Source of the DNA: Pyxidicoccus parkwaysis
GTDB lineage: Bacteria; Myxococcota; Myxococcia; Myxococcales; Myxococcaceae
Assembly (NCBI RefSeq): GCF_017301735.1
Contig: NZ_CP071090.1
Location: forward strand, 2,842,001 to 2,906,000
Length of the DNA stretch: 64,000 nucleotides
Direction of reading: 5' to 3'
Both the position numbers and the translations under genes were made by a program. Below the pieces are notes generated by a model. That model did not search any database. It worked only from the letters and a program-made list of their open reading frames with translations, and was not told the origin of the DNA. Of this stretch, positions 9,487 to 19,141 are shown piece by piece. How positions within the stretch are numbered: the stretch's first letter is position 1; each line of letters begins with the position of its first letter.

Positions 9487-10523
9487 TTTCCACGCGCGCT
9501 TCGTACCGGGACATTCCCCTCTACTCGCCGGCGAAGAAGCCGTGCCGCGTGGACCTGAGCGACAACACCAACCTCTTCGGCACACCGCCCGCGGCGGAGC
9601 GTGTGTTGCGTGCTGCTTCGCTCCGCGCCGTGTCGGCGTATCCAGCGGGCTACTCGCCGGACCTGCGCCGCGCGGTGGCCGCGTATGCCGGAGTGACACC
9701 GGAGGCGGTGACGACGAACTGCGGCTCGGACGGCATCATCGACAGCGCCATCCGCGCGTTCCTGGAGCCGGGCGAGACGCTCGCCTTCATGGACCCCACG
9801 TTCGTCATGGTGCCGCTGTACTCGAAGATGAACGGAGTGAAGGCCGCGCCGGTGCCGCTGCGCGCGGACTTCGACATCGACGCGGAGGCTCTGCTGGCCA
9901 CGGGTGCGAAGGTCATCTACCTGTGCGCGCCCAACAACCCCACCGGCACGGGGCTGTCGCGCGCGGCGGTGGAGCGCGTGGCGGAGCGGGCACCCGGGCT
10001 CGTCATCCTCGATGAGGCCTACGTGGACTTCGCGTCCGGGCCCGGCTTCCTGGACCTGGCGCGCTCGCGGCCCAACGTGCTGGTGACGCGGACATTCTCC
10101 AAGGCGTATGGCCTCGCGGGCATGCGCGTGGGCTGGGCCGTGGGCGCTCCCGCGCTGGTGGCGGAGGTGGAGAAGGCCCGGGGGCCGTACATGCTCACCG
10201 CGCTCTCGGAGGCCATGGCCACCGCCGTGCTCACCGAGGACGGTGAGTGGGTGAAGGCCCGCGCGAGCGAGGCGGTGACGAACCGCGAGCGGCTGCGCGG
10301 CGAGTTGATGGAACTGGGCCTGCGCCCGCTGCCGTCGGAGGCCAACTTCCTGATGGTGCCACTGCCGGGTGCTACGAAGGTGGCGGAGCGGATGCGCGAG
10401 CGGGACGTGAACGTGCGGGCCTTCCAGGGGCTCACCGGAGTGGGGGACGCGCTTCGGATTGGCAGTGCCCCCTGGCCCCTGCTGGAGACGGCGCTGGCGG
10501 CGCTGCGGGAGTCATTGCGATGA
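9483..10523 (+). CDS. hisC: Histidinol-phosphate aminotransferase
   Basis: This class I/II PLP aminotransferase converts imidazole acetol phosphate to histidinol phosphate. It is 346 residues long from a GTG that overlaps the hisD stop (GTGA). The PLP lysine is Lys207 in TRTFSKAYGLAGMRVGW, with CAPNNPTGTG and LDEAYVDF upstream as expected for HisC. HisC paralogues can act on other substrates, but its place inside the operon makes the histidine role secure. Confidence 0.96.
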   Translation: MISTRASYRDIPLYSPAKKPCRVDLSDNTNLFGTPPAAERVLRAASLRAVSAYPAGYSPDLRRAVAAYAGVTPEAVTTNCGSDGIIDSAIRAFLEPGETLAFMDPTFVMVPLYSKMNGVKAAPVPLRADFDIDAEALLATGAKVIYLCAPNNPTGTGLSRAAVERVAERAPGLVILDEAYVDFASGPGFLDLARSRPNVLVTRTFSKAYGLAGMRVGWAVGAPALVAEVEKARGPYMLTALSEAMATAVLTEDGEWVKARASEAVTNRERLRGELMELGLRPLPSEANFLMVPLPGATKVAERMRERDVNVRAFQGLTGVGDALRIGSAPWPLLETALAALRESLR

Positions 10524-11113
10524 GAGTCACCCTGTTCGACTACGGAGCGGGCAACCTGCACTCGCTGGCCAAGGCGCTGGCCACGGTGGAGGGCGCGGAG
10601 GTGCGCATCCAGGAGGACCCGGTGGGCGCGCTGGACACAGACGTGCTGGTGCTGCCGGGAGTGGGCGCCTTCGGTGCGTCCGCGGCGCGGCTGGAGCCGG
10701 GACGGAAGGCGATGCGAGAGGCCTTGGAGCAGGGCCTGTCGTGCCTGGGCATCTGCCTTGGTATGCAGTTGCTCTTCGACAGCAGCGAGGAGGGCGTGGG
10801 CGAAGGCCTGGGGTACTTCTCCGGGAAGGTGACGCGACTGGCCTCGCGGCGTGTGCCGGAGATTGGGTGGAACACGGTGGAGGGGGACACCACGCTGAAG
10901 GGCGCGAAGCTGGACACGGTGTACTACGCGCACAGCTACGTCTGCCGTGCGACGGATGCGTCCGTCGTCACCGGGTGGACGACGCACGAGGAGGACCGCT
11001 TCCCCGCGGCGGTGCGCAGGGGGAAGGTGGTGGGCGTGCAGTTCCACCCCGAGAAGTCCTCCCTGGCGGGCGTGCGCTTCGTGCAGGCCTTCCTCCAGGA
11101 GGTGGCACCGTGA
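10520..11113 (+). CDS. hisH: Imidazole glycerol phosphate synthase, glutaminase subunit
   Basis: HisH is the class I glutamine amidotransferase that supplies ammonia to HisF. The 197-residue product has DYGAGNLHSLAKAL at the N-terminus, the nucleophile elbow GICLGMQLLF with Cys79, and the His176/Glu178 pair in QFHPEKSS. The start overlaps the hisC stop by four bases (ATGA). It is separated from its partner hisF by hisA and hisB, a common order. Confidence 0.97.
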   Translation: MRVTLFDYGAGNLHSLAKALATVEGAEVRIQEDPVGALDTDVLVLPGVGAFGASAARLEPGRKAMREALEQGLSCLGICLGMQLLFDSSEEGVGEGLGYFSGKVTRLASRRVPEIGWNTVEGDTTLKGAKLDTVYYAHSYVCRATDASVVTGWTTHEEDRFPAAVRRGKVVGVQFHPEKSSLAGVRFVQAFLQEVAP

Positions 11114-11826
11114 TTGCCATTCCAGCAATCGACCTGCGCGAAGGCGCATGCGTTCAGCTCGTGGGCGGCTCGTACGACGCGGAGAAGGTGCGCGTGAATG
11201 ACCCGCTCGACGCGCTGAAGCGATGGCGTGACTTCGGCTTCCGCACCTTCCACGTGGTGGACCTGGACGCCGCACTGGGCAAGGGCTCCAACTCTGACGC
11301 CATCTTCCGCCTCACGTCCTACGAACGCGGCCTGACCTTCACGGTCGGCGGCGGCGTGCGCGACGCGGAGCGGGTGGAGGCTGTGCTCGAAGGTGGTGCC
11401 TCTTCCGTCGTCGTGGGCACGCGCGCCATCGAAGACACCGCGTGGCTCGCGGACGTGGCGAACCGCTATCCGAACCGGGTGGTGGTGGCCGCCGACGTGA
11501 AGGGCCGCGAGGTGGTGACGCGTGGCTGGACGGCGGGCAGCGCGCGCGACATCCGCGATGTGCTCGCCGCGATGGAGCCACTGCCCCTGGGCGGGCTGCT
11601 CGTCACGGCGGTGCACAAGGAAGGACAGCTCTCGGGCGTGGACCTGCCGCTGATGCAGGAGGTGGCGCGCACCAGCCGTCACCGGCTCTACGCCTCGGGC
11701 GGAGTGACGACGCTGGAAGACCTGCGGGCACTGGCCGAGGCCGGTGCCTACGGAGCGGTCATCGGCATGGCGCTGTACACAGGCAAGCTGGATGCGCGCG
11801 CGGTCGCGCGGGAGTTCGCGGGATGA
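11110..11826 (+). CDS. hisA: ProFAR isomerase HisA
   Basis: HisA is the (beta-alpha)8 barrel isomerase that opens the ribose of ProFAR to give PRFAR, the HisF substrate. The 238-residue protein starts at a GTG overlapping the hisH stop. Half-barrel phosphate and catalytic motifs are seen: AIPAIDLREG with the general acid/base Asp8, VGGGVRD, VVVAADVKGREV with the second catalytic Asp, and LYASGGVTTLEDL. Nothing suggests PriA-type dual use, since a separate trp pathway cannot be judged here. Confidence 0.96.
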   Translation: MIAIPAIDLREGACVQLVGGSYDAEKVRVNDPLDALKRWRDFGFRTFHVVDLDAALGKGSNSDAIFRLTSYERGLTFTVGGGVRDAERVEAVLEGGASSVVVGTRAIEDTAWLADVANRYPNRVVVAADVKGREVVTRGWTAGSARDIRDVLAAMEPLPLGGLLVTAVHKEGQLSGVDLPLMQEVARTSRHRLYASGGVTTLEDLRALAEAGAYGAVIGMALYTGKLDARAVAREFAG

Positions 11827-12359
11827 CCACCGTCATTCGGGAAACGAAGGAGACGAAGGTCCAGGTGGAGCTGTCGCTCGGCAAGGGCGTCACCCAGGTG
11901 GACACGGGCCTGAAGTTCTTCGATCACATGCTGTCCACCTTCGCGCGCTACGCGGGGCTCGACTTGAAGCTGCACGCGCGCGGAGACCTCACGCACCACC
12001 TGATGGAGGACGTGGCGATTACGCTCGGCACGGCGGTGCAGAAGGTCATCCCCGCCACGGCCGCGCGCTTCGCGGAGCGGACCATTCCCATGGACGACGC
12101 ACTGGTGCAGGCCTGCCTGGATGCGGGCGGCCGCTTCTACTACCGGGGCCCGCTCAAGAACCGGCTGTATGAGCACTTCATGCGCTCGTTCAGCGAGCAC
12201 GCGAAGGTGACGCTGCACCTGCGCGTGCTGCGCGGCAAGGACAGCCACCACGCGACGGAGGCCGCGTTCAAGGCGCTGGGCCTCGCGCTGCGGGATGCCA
12301 TGGTGGATTCGGGGACGGTGTTCAGCATGAAGGGCTCCGTGGCCCTGGAGGTGAAGTGA
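11823..12359 (+). CDS. hisB: Imidazoleglycerol-phosphate dehydratase (monofunctional)
   Basis: HisB dehydrates IGP to imidazole acetol phosphate using manganese. The 178-residue length matches the dehydratase alone, without the N-terminal phosphatase domain found in E. coli. The paired metal-binding motifs are intact: [12 protein letters not shown] and [14 protein letters not shown], along with [15 protein letters not shown]. The missing phosphatase activity is probably supplied by the IMPase-family gene two positions downstream. The start overlaps the hisA stop in ATGA. Confidence 0.96.
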   Translation: MTTVIRETKETKVQVELSLGKGVTQVDTGLKFFDHMLSTFARYAGLDLKLHARGDLTHHLMEDVAITLGTAVQKVIPATAARFAERTIPMDDALVQACLDAGGRFYYRGPLKNRLYEHFMRSFSEHAKVTLHLRVLRGKDSHHATEAAFKALGLALRDAMVDSGTVFSMKGSVALEVK

Positions 12360-13120
12360 TGCTCACCCGGCGACTCATCGTCTGCCTGGACGTGAAGGGC
12401 GGGCGCGTGGTGAAGGGCGTGCAATTCGAAGGACTGCGCGACGTGGGCGACCCGGTGGAATTGGCCCGGCGCTACGAGCAGGAGGGCGCGGACGAGGTGA
12501 CCTTCCTGGACATCTCCGCGAGCGCCGAGGAGCGCGGCACGCTCTGGGATTTGGTGCAGCGCACCGCGGAACGACTGTTCATTCCGCTCACCGTCGGCGG
12601 CGGCGTGCGCACGGCGGATGACGTGGGCCGGGCCCTGCGCGCGGGCGCGGACAAGGTGAGCATCAACTCGGCGGCGGTGGCCAACCCCGCGCTGCTGACG
12701 GCGTGCGCGGAGCGCTTCGGCGCGCAGTGTGTCGTCGCGAGCATCGACGCCAAGAGGGAGGACGGGCGCTGGCGCGTCTACACCCACGGCGGCCGCAAGC
12801 CCACGGACCTGGACGCGGTGGCCTGGGCCCGCGAGTGCGTGGCGCGCGGAGCAGGCGAGGTGCTGCTCACCAGCATCGACCGGGACGGCGCGCGCAGCGG
12901 CTATGACCTGGAATTGACGCGCGCGGTGTCGGACGCGGTGGACGTGCCCGTCATCGCCTCGGGCGGAGCGGGCAGCGCGGCCCACGTACGGGACGCGCTG
13001 AACCAGGGCGGTGCGGACGCGGCGCTGGTGGCTGGCATCCTCCACGACGGCATCACCACGGTGGGTGCCATCAAATCGCTGCTCCGAGAGGGCGGCCTGC
13101 ACGTGAGGAGCACGACATGA
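12359..13120 (+). CDS. hisF: Imidazole glycerol phosphate synthase, cyclase subunit
   Basis: HisF uses ammonia from HisH to close the imidazole ring, releasing IGP and AICAR. The 253-residue barrel has the catalytic Asp in [16 protein letters not shown] and the second in [18 protein letters not shown], with VGGGVR and IASGGAGS phosphate-site motifs. ATG 12359 shares its A with the hisB stop; a GTG three bases earlier is an equally possible start. The stop overlaps the next ATG by four bases. Confidence 0.97.
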   Translation: MLTRRLIVCLDVKGGRVVKGVQFEGLRDVGDPVELARRYEQEGADEVTFLDISASAEERGTLWDLVQRTAERLFIPLTVGGGVRTADDVGRALRAGADKVSINSAAVANPALLTACAERFGAQCVVASIDAKREDGRWRVYTHGGRKPTDLDAVAWARECVARGAGEVLLTSIDRDGARSGYDLELTRAVSDAVDVPVIASGGAGSAAHVRDALNQGGADAALVAGILHDGITTVGAIKSLLREGGLHVRSTT

Positions 13121-13899
13121 ACGACAGACAGGCGCTGATGCAGGCGGCGGCGGAGGTGGCGCGCAAGTCCGGAGACGTGGCGCTCGGCTTCTTCCGCGGA
13201 GGCATCGCGGTGGACACCAAGTCGGACGGCACGCCGGTGACGGTGGCGGACCGGACGGCCGAGCAGGCGGCCCGCGACTGGATTTCCGCCCGCTTCCCGG
13301 AGGACGGCATCCTCGGCGAGGAGTTCGGCGAGACGCGGCCGGGCGCGGAGCGCCGCTGGATTCTGGACCCCATCGACGGCACCAAGACGTTCATCCGCGG
13401 CGTGCCGCTGTGGGGCACGCTGGTGGCGGTGGCCAAGGGCGAGCGAATCCTCGCGGGCGCGGCGTACTTCCCCGCCGTGGGCGAACTGGTGGTAGCCGCG
13501 CCGGGGCAGGGCTGCTTCTGGAATGACCGGCCCGCGCGCGTCTCCACGCAGTCCGAGTTGTCGAAGGCGGTGGTGCTGTCCACCGACGAGCGCTTCCTCC
13601 TCCACCCGGCGCGGGGCGAGGCCTGGCGCGCGCTCGCGAGGGAGGCGGCCATGGACCGCACCTGGGGCGACTGCTACGGCTACCTGCTCGTCGCCACCGG
13701 AAGGGCGGAGGTGATGGTGGACGAGGTGCTGTCGCCCTGGGACGCGGCGGCGCTGCAGCCCATCATCGAAGAGGCGGGCGGAGTCTTCACCGACTGGACG
13801 GGGAAGCAGACCTCCTTCGGCGGCAACTGCATCGCCACCAATGGCGCGCTGGCCAAAGTGGTGCGTGAGCGGCTCGGCATGACGGGAGTGGTGCGATGA
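13117..13899 (+). CDS. hisN: Histidinol-phosphate phosphatase, inositol monophosphatase family
   Basis: The 260-residue protein is an IMPase-fold Mg-dependent phosphatase: GEEFGE carries the metal-binding Glu, [10 protein letters not shown] is the core metal motif, and [19 protein letters not shown] is the C-terminal signature. In several actinobacteria and other groups an IMPase-family enzyme (HisN) replaces the HisB-N phosphatase. Here hisB lacks that domain and this gene lies inside the his operon with ATGA overlaps on both sides, so the same role is the natural reading. Substrate specificity is inferred from context. Confidence 0.9.
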   Translation: MNDRQALMQAAAEVARKSGDVALGFFRGGIAVDTKSDGTPVTVADRTAEQAARDWISARFPEDGILGEEFGETRPGAERRWILDPIDGTKTFIRGVPLWGTLVAVAKGERILAGAAYFPAVGELVVAAPGQGCFWNDRPARVSTQSELSKAVVLSTDERFLLHPARGEAWRALAREAAMDRTWGDCYGYLLVATGRAEVMVDEVLSPWDAAALQPIIEEAGGVFTDWTGKQTSFGGNCIATNGALAKVVRERLGMTGVVR

Positions 13900-14510
13900 C
13901 GGCGGTGACGTTGGATTTGGACCGGCTCGACTTCAAGAAGGGCAACGGCCTGGTGACGGTGGTGACGCAGGACGCGAGCACCGGGGACGTGCTGATGGTG
14001 GCGCACGCGGACCGCGAGGCGCTCGAACGCACGCTGGCCACCGGTGAGATGTATTACCGTTCGCGCTCGCGCGGGCTCTGGCACAAGGGCGCCACCAGCG
14101 GCCATGTGCAGCGCGTGGTGTCGCTGAGCGCGGACTGCGACGGGGACGCGGTGCTGGCGCGCGTGACGAAGGCGGGCCCCGCCTGCCACACGGGCGAGGA
14201 GACCTGCTTCGGCCCGGGACGCTGGGACGCGCTCGCCGCGCTCGATGCCACCATCGCCCGTCGTGCCACCCAGGCGCCCGCGGAGGGCGAGAAGCCGAGC
14301 TACACGCGCCGGCTGCTCGACGACCGCAACCTGCGCCTCAAGAAGCTCGGCGAGGAGGCCGCGGAATTGGTGACGGCGTGCGCGGACGGAGACAGGGAGC
14401 GCGCGGTGCAGGAAGCGGCGGACGTGCTCTACCACGTGCTCGTCGCGGTGAAGCCGCTGGGCCTCACGCTGGAGGACGTGAAGGCCGTCCTCGCCCGCCG
14501 CGCGCGCTGA
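13896..14510 (+). CDS. hisI: Bifunctional PR-AMP cyclohydrolase / PR-ATP pyrophosphatase
   Basis: This 204-residue fusion does steps two and three of the pathway. The N-terminal HisI half (about 1-115) has [21 protein letters not shown], the Asp-rich metal site SADCDGDA and the zinc-associated Cys residues in [12 protein letters not shown]. The C-terminal HisE half (about 125-204) is an all-alpha pyrophosphohydrolase with [13 protein letters not shown] and [11 protein letters not shown]. It is last in the operon, so all nine genes needed from PRPP to histidine are present without a gap. Confidence 0.96.
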   Translation: MTAVTLDLDRLDFKKGNGLVTVVTQDASTGDVLMVAHADREALERTLATGEMYYRSRSRGLWHKGATSGHVQRVVSLSADCDGDAVLARVTKAGPACHTGEETCFGPGRWDALAALDATIARRATQAPAEGEKPSYTRRLLDDRNLRLKKLGEEAAELVTACADGDRERAVQEAADVLYHVLVAVKPLGLTLEDVKAVLARRAR

Positions 14511-14579
14511 GGCGTCCGCCAGGGCAGTGGTCATCCACGCCGCGCGTGCATACCTGCACACGCAGGAGGAATGTCACGC

Positions 14580-14927
14580 ATGGCCGCGAAGGCAAAGAAG
14601 GTGGCGAAGTCCGCCGCGAAGAAGAAGGCGGTGAAGCCCTCCCGCCGCAAGACACACCTGGCGGGTCGCGTCTCGAAGGACTCGGCCGAGCTGAAGGCGC
14701 AGCGCAAGAAGAAGGACTCGCGGAAGACGGGCGTGCGCAAGACGCGCAAGCAGCGCGACGTGAAGAACAAAGGCACGGCCTCGCGCTCCGTCAGCAAGAG
14801 CCCGCGCCGCTCCGCCGCCAAGAAGCAGGTGCACCGCGACCGCAAGCCGTCGTCCGCGACGATGACGCCCGCTCCCGCCGACGCGGGCATGCCGGCGGGC
14901 CTGCCGAACGTGGAGCACCTCGCCTGA
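14580..14927 (+). CDS. Small Lys/Arg-rich basic protein, H1-like
   Basis: The 115-residue product opens MAAKAKKVAKSAAKKKAV and is dominated by Lys, Ala, Arg and Ser, with repeated KK and RK doublets (KDSRKTGVRKTRKQRDVK). The last 25 residues are acidic-neutral and Pro/Ala-rich. No enzyme fold is visible. The composition resembles bacterial histone-H1-like or nucleic-acid-binding proteins. ATG 14580 is chosen because AGGAGG (14564-14569) is 10 bases upstream; an in-frame ATG at 14571 would sit on top of the ribosome site. It lies 70 bases after the his operon and could be read through from it. Confidence 0.75.
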   Translation: MAAKAKKVAKSAAKKKAVKPSRRKTHLAGRVSKDSAELKAQRKKKDSRKTGVRKTRKQRDVKNKGTASRSVSKSPRRSAAKKQVHRDRKPSSATMTPAPADAGMPAGLPNVEHLA

Positions 14928-15212
14928 TGGATCAGCGCCTCTCGGGCGCATCCACGTTTGATTCCGGGGTCGGGGCTTTCACGCCTTCCTGAGAGCTGGA
15001 GGGCTTTCAGAGCCAGTGTCGGCCTCGACCCGGACGGTTTTGTACGCCAGGACTGCACCGCAACAGCATCACTGCCACGCAATGTGGATCAGGGTGGGTG
15101 CTCACTCTCTTCATTGACTGGAGTGTTCCTGCTACACATTCGGGCGCGCGGCGAAGTGGAGATCGCCGGCCGGGCGCTTGCAAACCGTCCGCCTCACCGG
15201 AGGCATCGCATC

Positions 15213-15662
15213 GTGAACGGCCCCACCTACAAGGCTGAAATCATCGACCGCGTCATCTTCACCCGCTGGCCGAACCCTCCGACGAAGGAGGATGTCACGA
15301 CGATCCTGGCGCAGATGCAGGATGCGGCGAAGCGGCTCGGCTCCAACCTCATCTACGTCGGCTCGGTGAGCCCCAAGTCGAAGGTGCCGGACGCGCAGGA
15401 GCGCGCGGTGCTCAACCAGTTCCTCCTCGACGCGCGCCGCACCTGCGTGGAGCAGGCGTGGCTCATCTACGAGGGCACGGACCTGCAGCACAACCTCCAG
15501 CGCGTCATCATCTCCGGCGTCCTCATCCTCACGCGCACCTTCGACAACTTCCTGTCGGTGGCCAAGTCCGGTGACTCCATCGTCAAGGACGTCAGCGCGG
15601 TGCTGAAGAAGGACGCCTCGCCCATCTTCGGCATGGCCAAGGAGAAGGGCCTCCTGGGCTGA
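15213..15662 (+). CDS. Conserved hypothetical protein
   Basis: The 149-residue protein starts at a GTG with GGAGG 9 bases upstream. It has no signal peptide or membrane span. The pattern of alternating strands and helices (YKAEIIDRVIFTRWPN, NLIYVGSVSPKSK, EQAWLIYEG, QRVIISGVLILTR) suggests a compact alpha/beta domain, perhaps STAS-like, but that is a guess from pattern only. I do not recognise a named family. It is bounded by a basic protein gene upstream and a convergent membrane-anchored protein downstream. Confidence 0.7.
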   Translation: MNGPTYKAEIIDRVIFTRWPNPPTKEDVTTILAQMQDAAKRLGSNLIYVGSVSPKSKVPDAQERAVLNQFLLDARRTCVEQAWLIYEGTDLQHNLQRVIISGVLILTRTFDNFLSVAKSGDSIVKDVSAVLKKDASPIFGMAKEKGLLG

Positions 15663-15684
15663 AGGAGGCCCCCGGCGCGGCGCC

Positions 15685-16842
15685 TCACCGCGCGCCGGTG
15701 ATTTCCAGCTCCTCCACCTCCACGCCCGCGCGCTCCGGGAAGACGCTCACCGCGTCCACGTCGAGCAGCGGCACCGTGGGCTTGCAGACCTCCCACTGGC
15801 CCGTGCCACGGAAGTGGCAGACGGTGGGATTCACGAAGGAGTAATCGCTCTCCGGCTCCTTCAACCCCACGCCCTTCGGCGACCGGACGATGGCTCGCAG
15901 CGAGCCCGGCCCGTTGGCGCGAATCCTCATGGACGCCAGGGGCTTAAGCCCGGGCGTGTAGCTCGCGCGCAGGGCCCCGTCCCGGGCCCACGTCTTCGAG
16001 GGCGCTGCGTTGCTCACGACGACGCCGGTATTCACATCCCCGTCGAAGGCCTGCCGGCCGGGCTCGGCGCCCGTCACCTGATCCGGCTCAATCACCTTCG
16101 TCTCCACGGTGGAGGCGGAGACGAGCGCCACCAGCTTCGGCGCCTCCTGGAGCCCCTGCTGCGAGGCGGCGGCCCGCAGCACCGCGTCCGGCAGCAGCCC
16201 CGCCTTCGCGCACGCGGGTGACAGCTCCGACACCAGCGCCCGCACCGCGTTGCTGACGGGGACGCCGGACTGCGCACACGGCGCGAGCCCCAGCCGGACG
16301 ACCGAGTCACAGGCCGCCACCGTACCCTCCTTCCCGGCATGCTCCAGGCTCCAGCGCAGCTCCGCCCTCACGGCGGCGGTGGGCACCGGCCCGACGGCCC
16401 CCTCCAGGAGCGACTGGGCCACGCCCTGGACGCAGGGGTTGGTGGCGGGCGGGCAGCGCTCACACAGCGACGCGAGCAGCCCCCGCAGGGGCGCCTCCTC
16501 ACCGGCCGCGAGGGGCGAGCGCACGGCGAGGGCCGGGCCCAGCTCACAGGCGCGCTCCGGCGTGGCGGGGCAGGCGTCCAGCTTCTTGCGCGCCTCCTCC
16601 TGGGCCCGGGCGTCCTGGGGAGCGCGCAGGGCGCCTTCGAGGGTGCGCTCCAGGGCACGGCACTCGGGTGAAATCACCGGGGGGCCGGGGGCGGGAGGGG
16701 TGGCGGGCGTCGCTTTGCCAGCCGCGTCACGACGGGCAGTCTCCCCGGGCGGGGCCTCCCGGTGCGTCACCCAGTACAGGCGGGCAAAAGCAGCCAGCGC
16801 CACAAGCATCAGCAGAAGCGTTCGGAGCGGGAAACGGCGCAA
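15685..16842 (-). CDS. Membrane-anchored protein with possible discoidin-like C-domain
   Basis: From a TTG at 16842 the product is 385 residues. It begins with two Arg and a single hydrophobic span (LRTLLLMLVALAAFARLYWV), then a Pro/Ala linker, then a Cys-rich helical region (about 65-240, ten or more Cys), then a beta-rich C-terminal region with AFDGDVNTGVVVSNAA that resembles galactose-binding/discoidin domains. AAGGAG lies 7 bases before this TTG. An ATG at 16905 would also work but would add a polar 21-residue segment and nearly reach the lpd start on the other strand. Function is unknown; it is probably a periplasm-facing anchored protein. Confidence 0.65.
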   Translation of the reverse strand: MRRFPLRTLLLMLVALAAFARLYWVTHREAPPGETARRDAAGKATPATPPAPGPPVISPECRALERTLEGALRAPQDARAQEEARKKLDACPATPERACELGPALAVRSPLAAGEEAPLRGLLASLCERCPPATNPCVQGVAQSLLEGAVGPVPTAAVRAELRWSLEHAGKEGTVAACDSVVRLGLAPCAQSGVPVSNAVRALVSELSPACAKAGLLPDAVLRAAASQQGLQEAPKLVALVSASTVETKVIEPDQVTGAEPGRQAFDGDVNTGVVVSNAAPSKTWARDGALRASYTPGLKPLASMRIRANGPGSLRAIVRSPKGVGLKEPESDYSFVNPTVCHFRGTGQWEVCKPTVPLLDVDAVSVFPERAGVEVEELEITGAR

Positions 16843-16922
16843 GAGCAAACTCCTTGATTCCAACCGGGACCGGGGGTTATCAGCCCCCCCGGGTTCCATC
16901 CGCAATAGTTACGGAGGCGTGC

Positions 16923-18320
16923 GTGGCTGAGACGTTCGACGTGGTGATCATCGGTTCGGGCCCTGGCGGCTACGTGGGAGCCATCCGCGCGGGTCAGCTC
17001 GGGCTGAAGACGGCCATCATCGAGAAGGACAAGAAGCTGGGCGGCACCTGCCTCCACCGCGGCTGCATCCCCACCAAGTCCCTCCTGTGGACCGCGGAGC
17101 TCTTCCACCACGTCAAGGAAGCCGGCTCGTTCGGCATCGACGTGGCCAGCCCGACCATCAACTGGGCCAACGCCATGGCCCACAAGAACAAGGTGGTCTC
17201 CAAGGGTGCGGGCGGCATCGACTTCCTGATGAAGAAGAACAAGGTGACCGTGGTCAAGGGCCATGGCCGCATTGCCGGCAAGGGCAAGGTGGAGGTCACC
17301 GCCGAGGACGGCTCCAAGCAGGTCCTGGAGGCGAAGAACATCATCATCGCCACCGGCTCGGTGCCCAAGTCCCTGCCCAACGTTCCGGTGGACCACAAGC
17401 GGGTGCTCAACAGCGACTCCATCCTGGAGATCGACCGCATCCCCAAGAGCATCATCGTCCTGGGCGCCGGCGCCGTGGGCTGCGAGTTCGCCTCCGTGTT
17501 CAACCACGTGGGCAGCAAGACCTCGATTGTCGAGTACATGCCCGCGCTGCTGCCCATTGAAGACGCGGACATCTCCAAGGAGCTGGAGAAGCACTTCAAG
17601 CGCCGCGGCATCGACGTGCACACCGGCTCGGCGGTGGAGAAGGTGGAGCACACGGCGGACGGCGTGCGCGTCACCATGAAGGTGGGCAACGAGACGAAGA
17701 CGCTGGAGGCCGAAATCCTCCTCTCCGCGGTGGGCCGCGCGCCCGTCACGGAGGACGTGGGCCTGCAGCTGACCAGCATCAAGCCCGAGCGCGGCTTCAT
17801 CAAGGTCGACTCGATGATGCGCACCACCGAGCCCAACGTGTACGCGGTGGGTGACGTGATTCCGACGCCGATGCTCGCGCACATGGCCAGCGCCGAGTGC
17901 GTGGTGGCGGTGGAGCACATCGCCGGGAAGAACCCGCAGCCCGTCAACTACGACCTGACCCCGTCCGCGACGTACTGCTACCCCGAGGTCGCCTCGGTGG
18001 GCCTGACGGAGAAGAAGGCGAAGGAGCGCGGCTACGACGTGAAGTTCACCATCGCCCCCTTCGGCGCGGTGACCAAGTCGGCCATCTCCAACGAGTCCTT
18101 CGGCTTCATCAAGGTCATCTCCGACAAGAAGTACGACGAGGTGCTCGGCGTGCACATCATCGGCCCGCACGCCACCGAGCTGCTGGCCGAGGCCTGCGTG
18201 GCGATGAAGCTCGAAATCACCACCGAGGAGCTGGCGAACACCATCCACGCCCACCCGACGCTCTCCGAAATCGTGCACGAGGGCGCCGAGGCCACGCTGG
18301 GCCACCCGCGGCACTTCTAG
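16923..18320 (+). CDS. lpdA: Dihydrolipoyl dehydrogenase (E3)
   Basis: E3 reoxidises the dihydrolipoyl group of 2-oxoacid dehydrogenase complexes and the glycine cleavage system, passing electrons through FAD to NAD. The 465-residue protein has the FAD motif IIGSGPGGYVGA, the redox disulfide GGTCLHRGCIPTK, the NAD motif VLGAGAVGCEFAS and the C-terminal active-site loop HAHPTLSE that contributes to the other subunit of the dimer. The GTG at 16923 has GGAGG six bases upstream. It opens a cluster with lipA, an E2 gene and lipB, so it is likely the E3 of that complex. Confidence 0.97.
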   Translation: MAETFDVVIIGSGPGGYVGAIRAGQLGLKTAIIEKDKKLGGTCLHRGCIPTKSLLWTAELFHHVKEAGSFGIDVASPTINWANAMAHKNKVVSKGAGGIDFLMKKNKVTVVKGHGRIAGKGKVEVTAEDGSKQVLEAKNIIIATGSVPKSLPNVPVDHKRVLNSDSILEIDRIPKSIIVLGAGAVGCEFASVFNHVGSKTSIVEYMPALLPIEDADISKELEKHFKRRGIDVHTGSAVEKVEHTADGVRVTMKVGNETKTLEAEILLSAVGRAPVTEDVGLQLTSIKPERGFIKVDSMMRTTEPNVYAVGDVIPTPMLAHMASAECVVAVEHIAGKNPQPVNYDLTPSATYCYPEVASVGLTEKKAKERGYDVKFTIAPFGAVTKSAISNESFGFIKVISDKKYDEVLGVHIIGPHATELLAEACVAMKLEITTEELANTIHAHPTLSEIVHEGAEATLGHPRHF

Positions 18321-18349
18321 TCGCGCGCGGCTCACCTTGCGTGAGTCGG

Positions 18350-19141
18350 TCAGGCCGTCCCGGGCTCCATGCCCGCGGGCGGCCTTTCCATTTCCGGGGG
18401 CACGTGCACCGGCACGTCGAGCAGCTCCGCCAGGTCGAACGCGTCCAGCAGCGCGTGCCCGTGCAAGTCGTTGTTGAAGTACACCCACGCGGTGTGGCCG
18501 CGCGCCCGCCACGCCCTCAAGTCCCGGGCCACGGGCTTCAGCGCGGCTCGGCCATAGCGTCCGGCGTAGCGGCTGCTCGCGCCGTGGAAGCGCAGGTAGC
18601 GGAACGCGGCGGTGGGCTTCGGTGCGGGCTCGGGAGCCTGGACGAGGTCGTGCTCGCACAGCGCGGCCTTGTGACGGCGGAGCACGTCCAGCACCTCCGG
18701 GTGGTACCAGGCGGGGTGGCGCAGCTCGATGACTTGCTGCACGCCCGGAGGCTGCGCGCCGAGGAAGCGTGACAGACGCTCCGGGTCCGGCTTCGTCATG
18801 TGCGGCGGCAGTTGCCAGAGGACGGGGCCCAGCTTGCGGCCCAGGCGGAGCACCGGCGTGTAGAAGCGCTCCAGGCCCTGGCCCACGTCGGTGAGGCGCT
18901 TCATGTGCGTGAGGAAGCGGCTGCCCTTGCAGGCGAAGCGGAAGCCCGGGGGCACGGTGTCGCGCCAGCCGTCCACCGCATGCGCGGTGGGCAGGCGGTA
19001 GAAGGTGGCGTTGAGCTCCACCGTGGTGAAGACCTGCGCGTACCGGGGGAGCCACCGGCTGGCCGGCAGGCCGGTGGGGTAGAGCAGTCCCTTCCAGTGC
19101 TTGTAGACGTACCCGCTGGTGCCGAGGTGGATGACAGCCAT
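18350..19141 (-). CDS. DUF72 family protein (YecE-like)
   Basis: The 263-residue protein matches DUF72: IHLGTSGYVYKHWKG at the start, YAQVFTTVELNATFYRLP, then VLWQLPPHMTKPD, an ELRHPAWY strand and YLRFHGASSRYAGRY near the end. The fold is a TIM barrel related to xylose-isomerase-like enzymes; the activity of the family is not established. ATG 19141 is preferred to a GTG two codons upstream. It runs against the lpd-lipA cluster, with the lipA promoter region on its 5' side. Confidence 0.9.
   Translation of the reverse strand: MAVIHLGTSGYVYKHWKGLLYPTGLPASRWLPRYAQVFTTVELNATFYRLPTAHAVDGWRDTVPPGFRFACKGSRFLTHMKRLTDVGQGLERFYTPVLRLGRKLGPVLWQLPPHMTKPDPERLSRFLGAQPPGVQQVIELRHPAWYHPEVLDVLRRHKAALCEHDLVQAPEPAPKPTAAFRYLRFHGASSRYAGRYGRAALKPVARDLRAWRARGHTAWVYFNNDLHGHALLDAFDLAELLDVPVHVPPEMERPPAGMEPGTA

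Noticed and set aside
15105..15140. Sigma-54 promoter before the hypothetical at 15213
   Set aside because: TGGAGTGTTCCTGCT resembles the -24/-12 element but the GG-to-GC spacing is one base short of the required ten.
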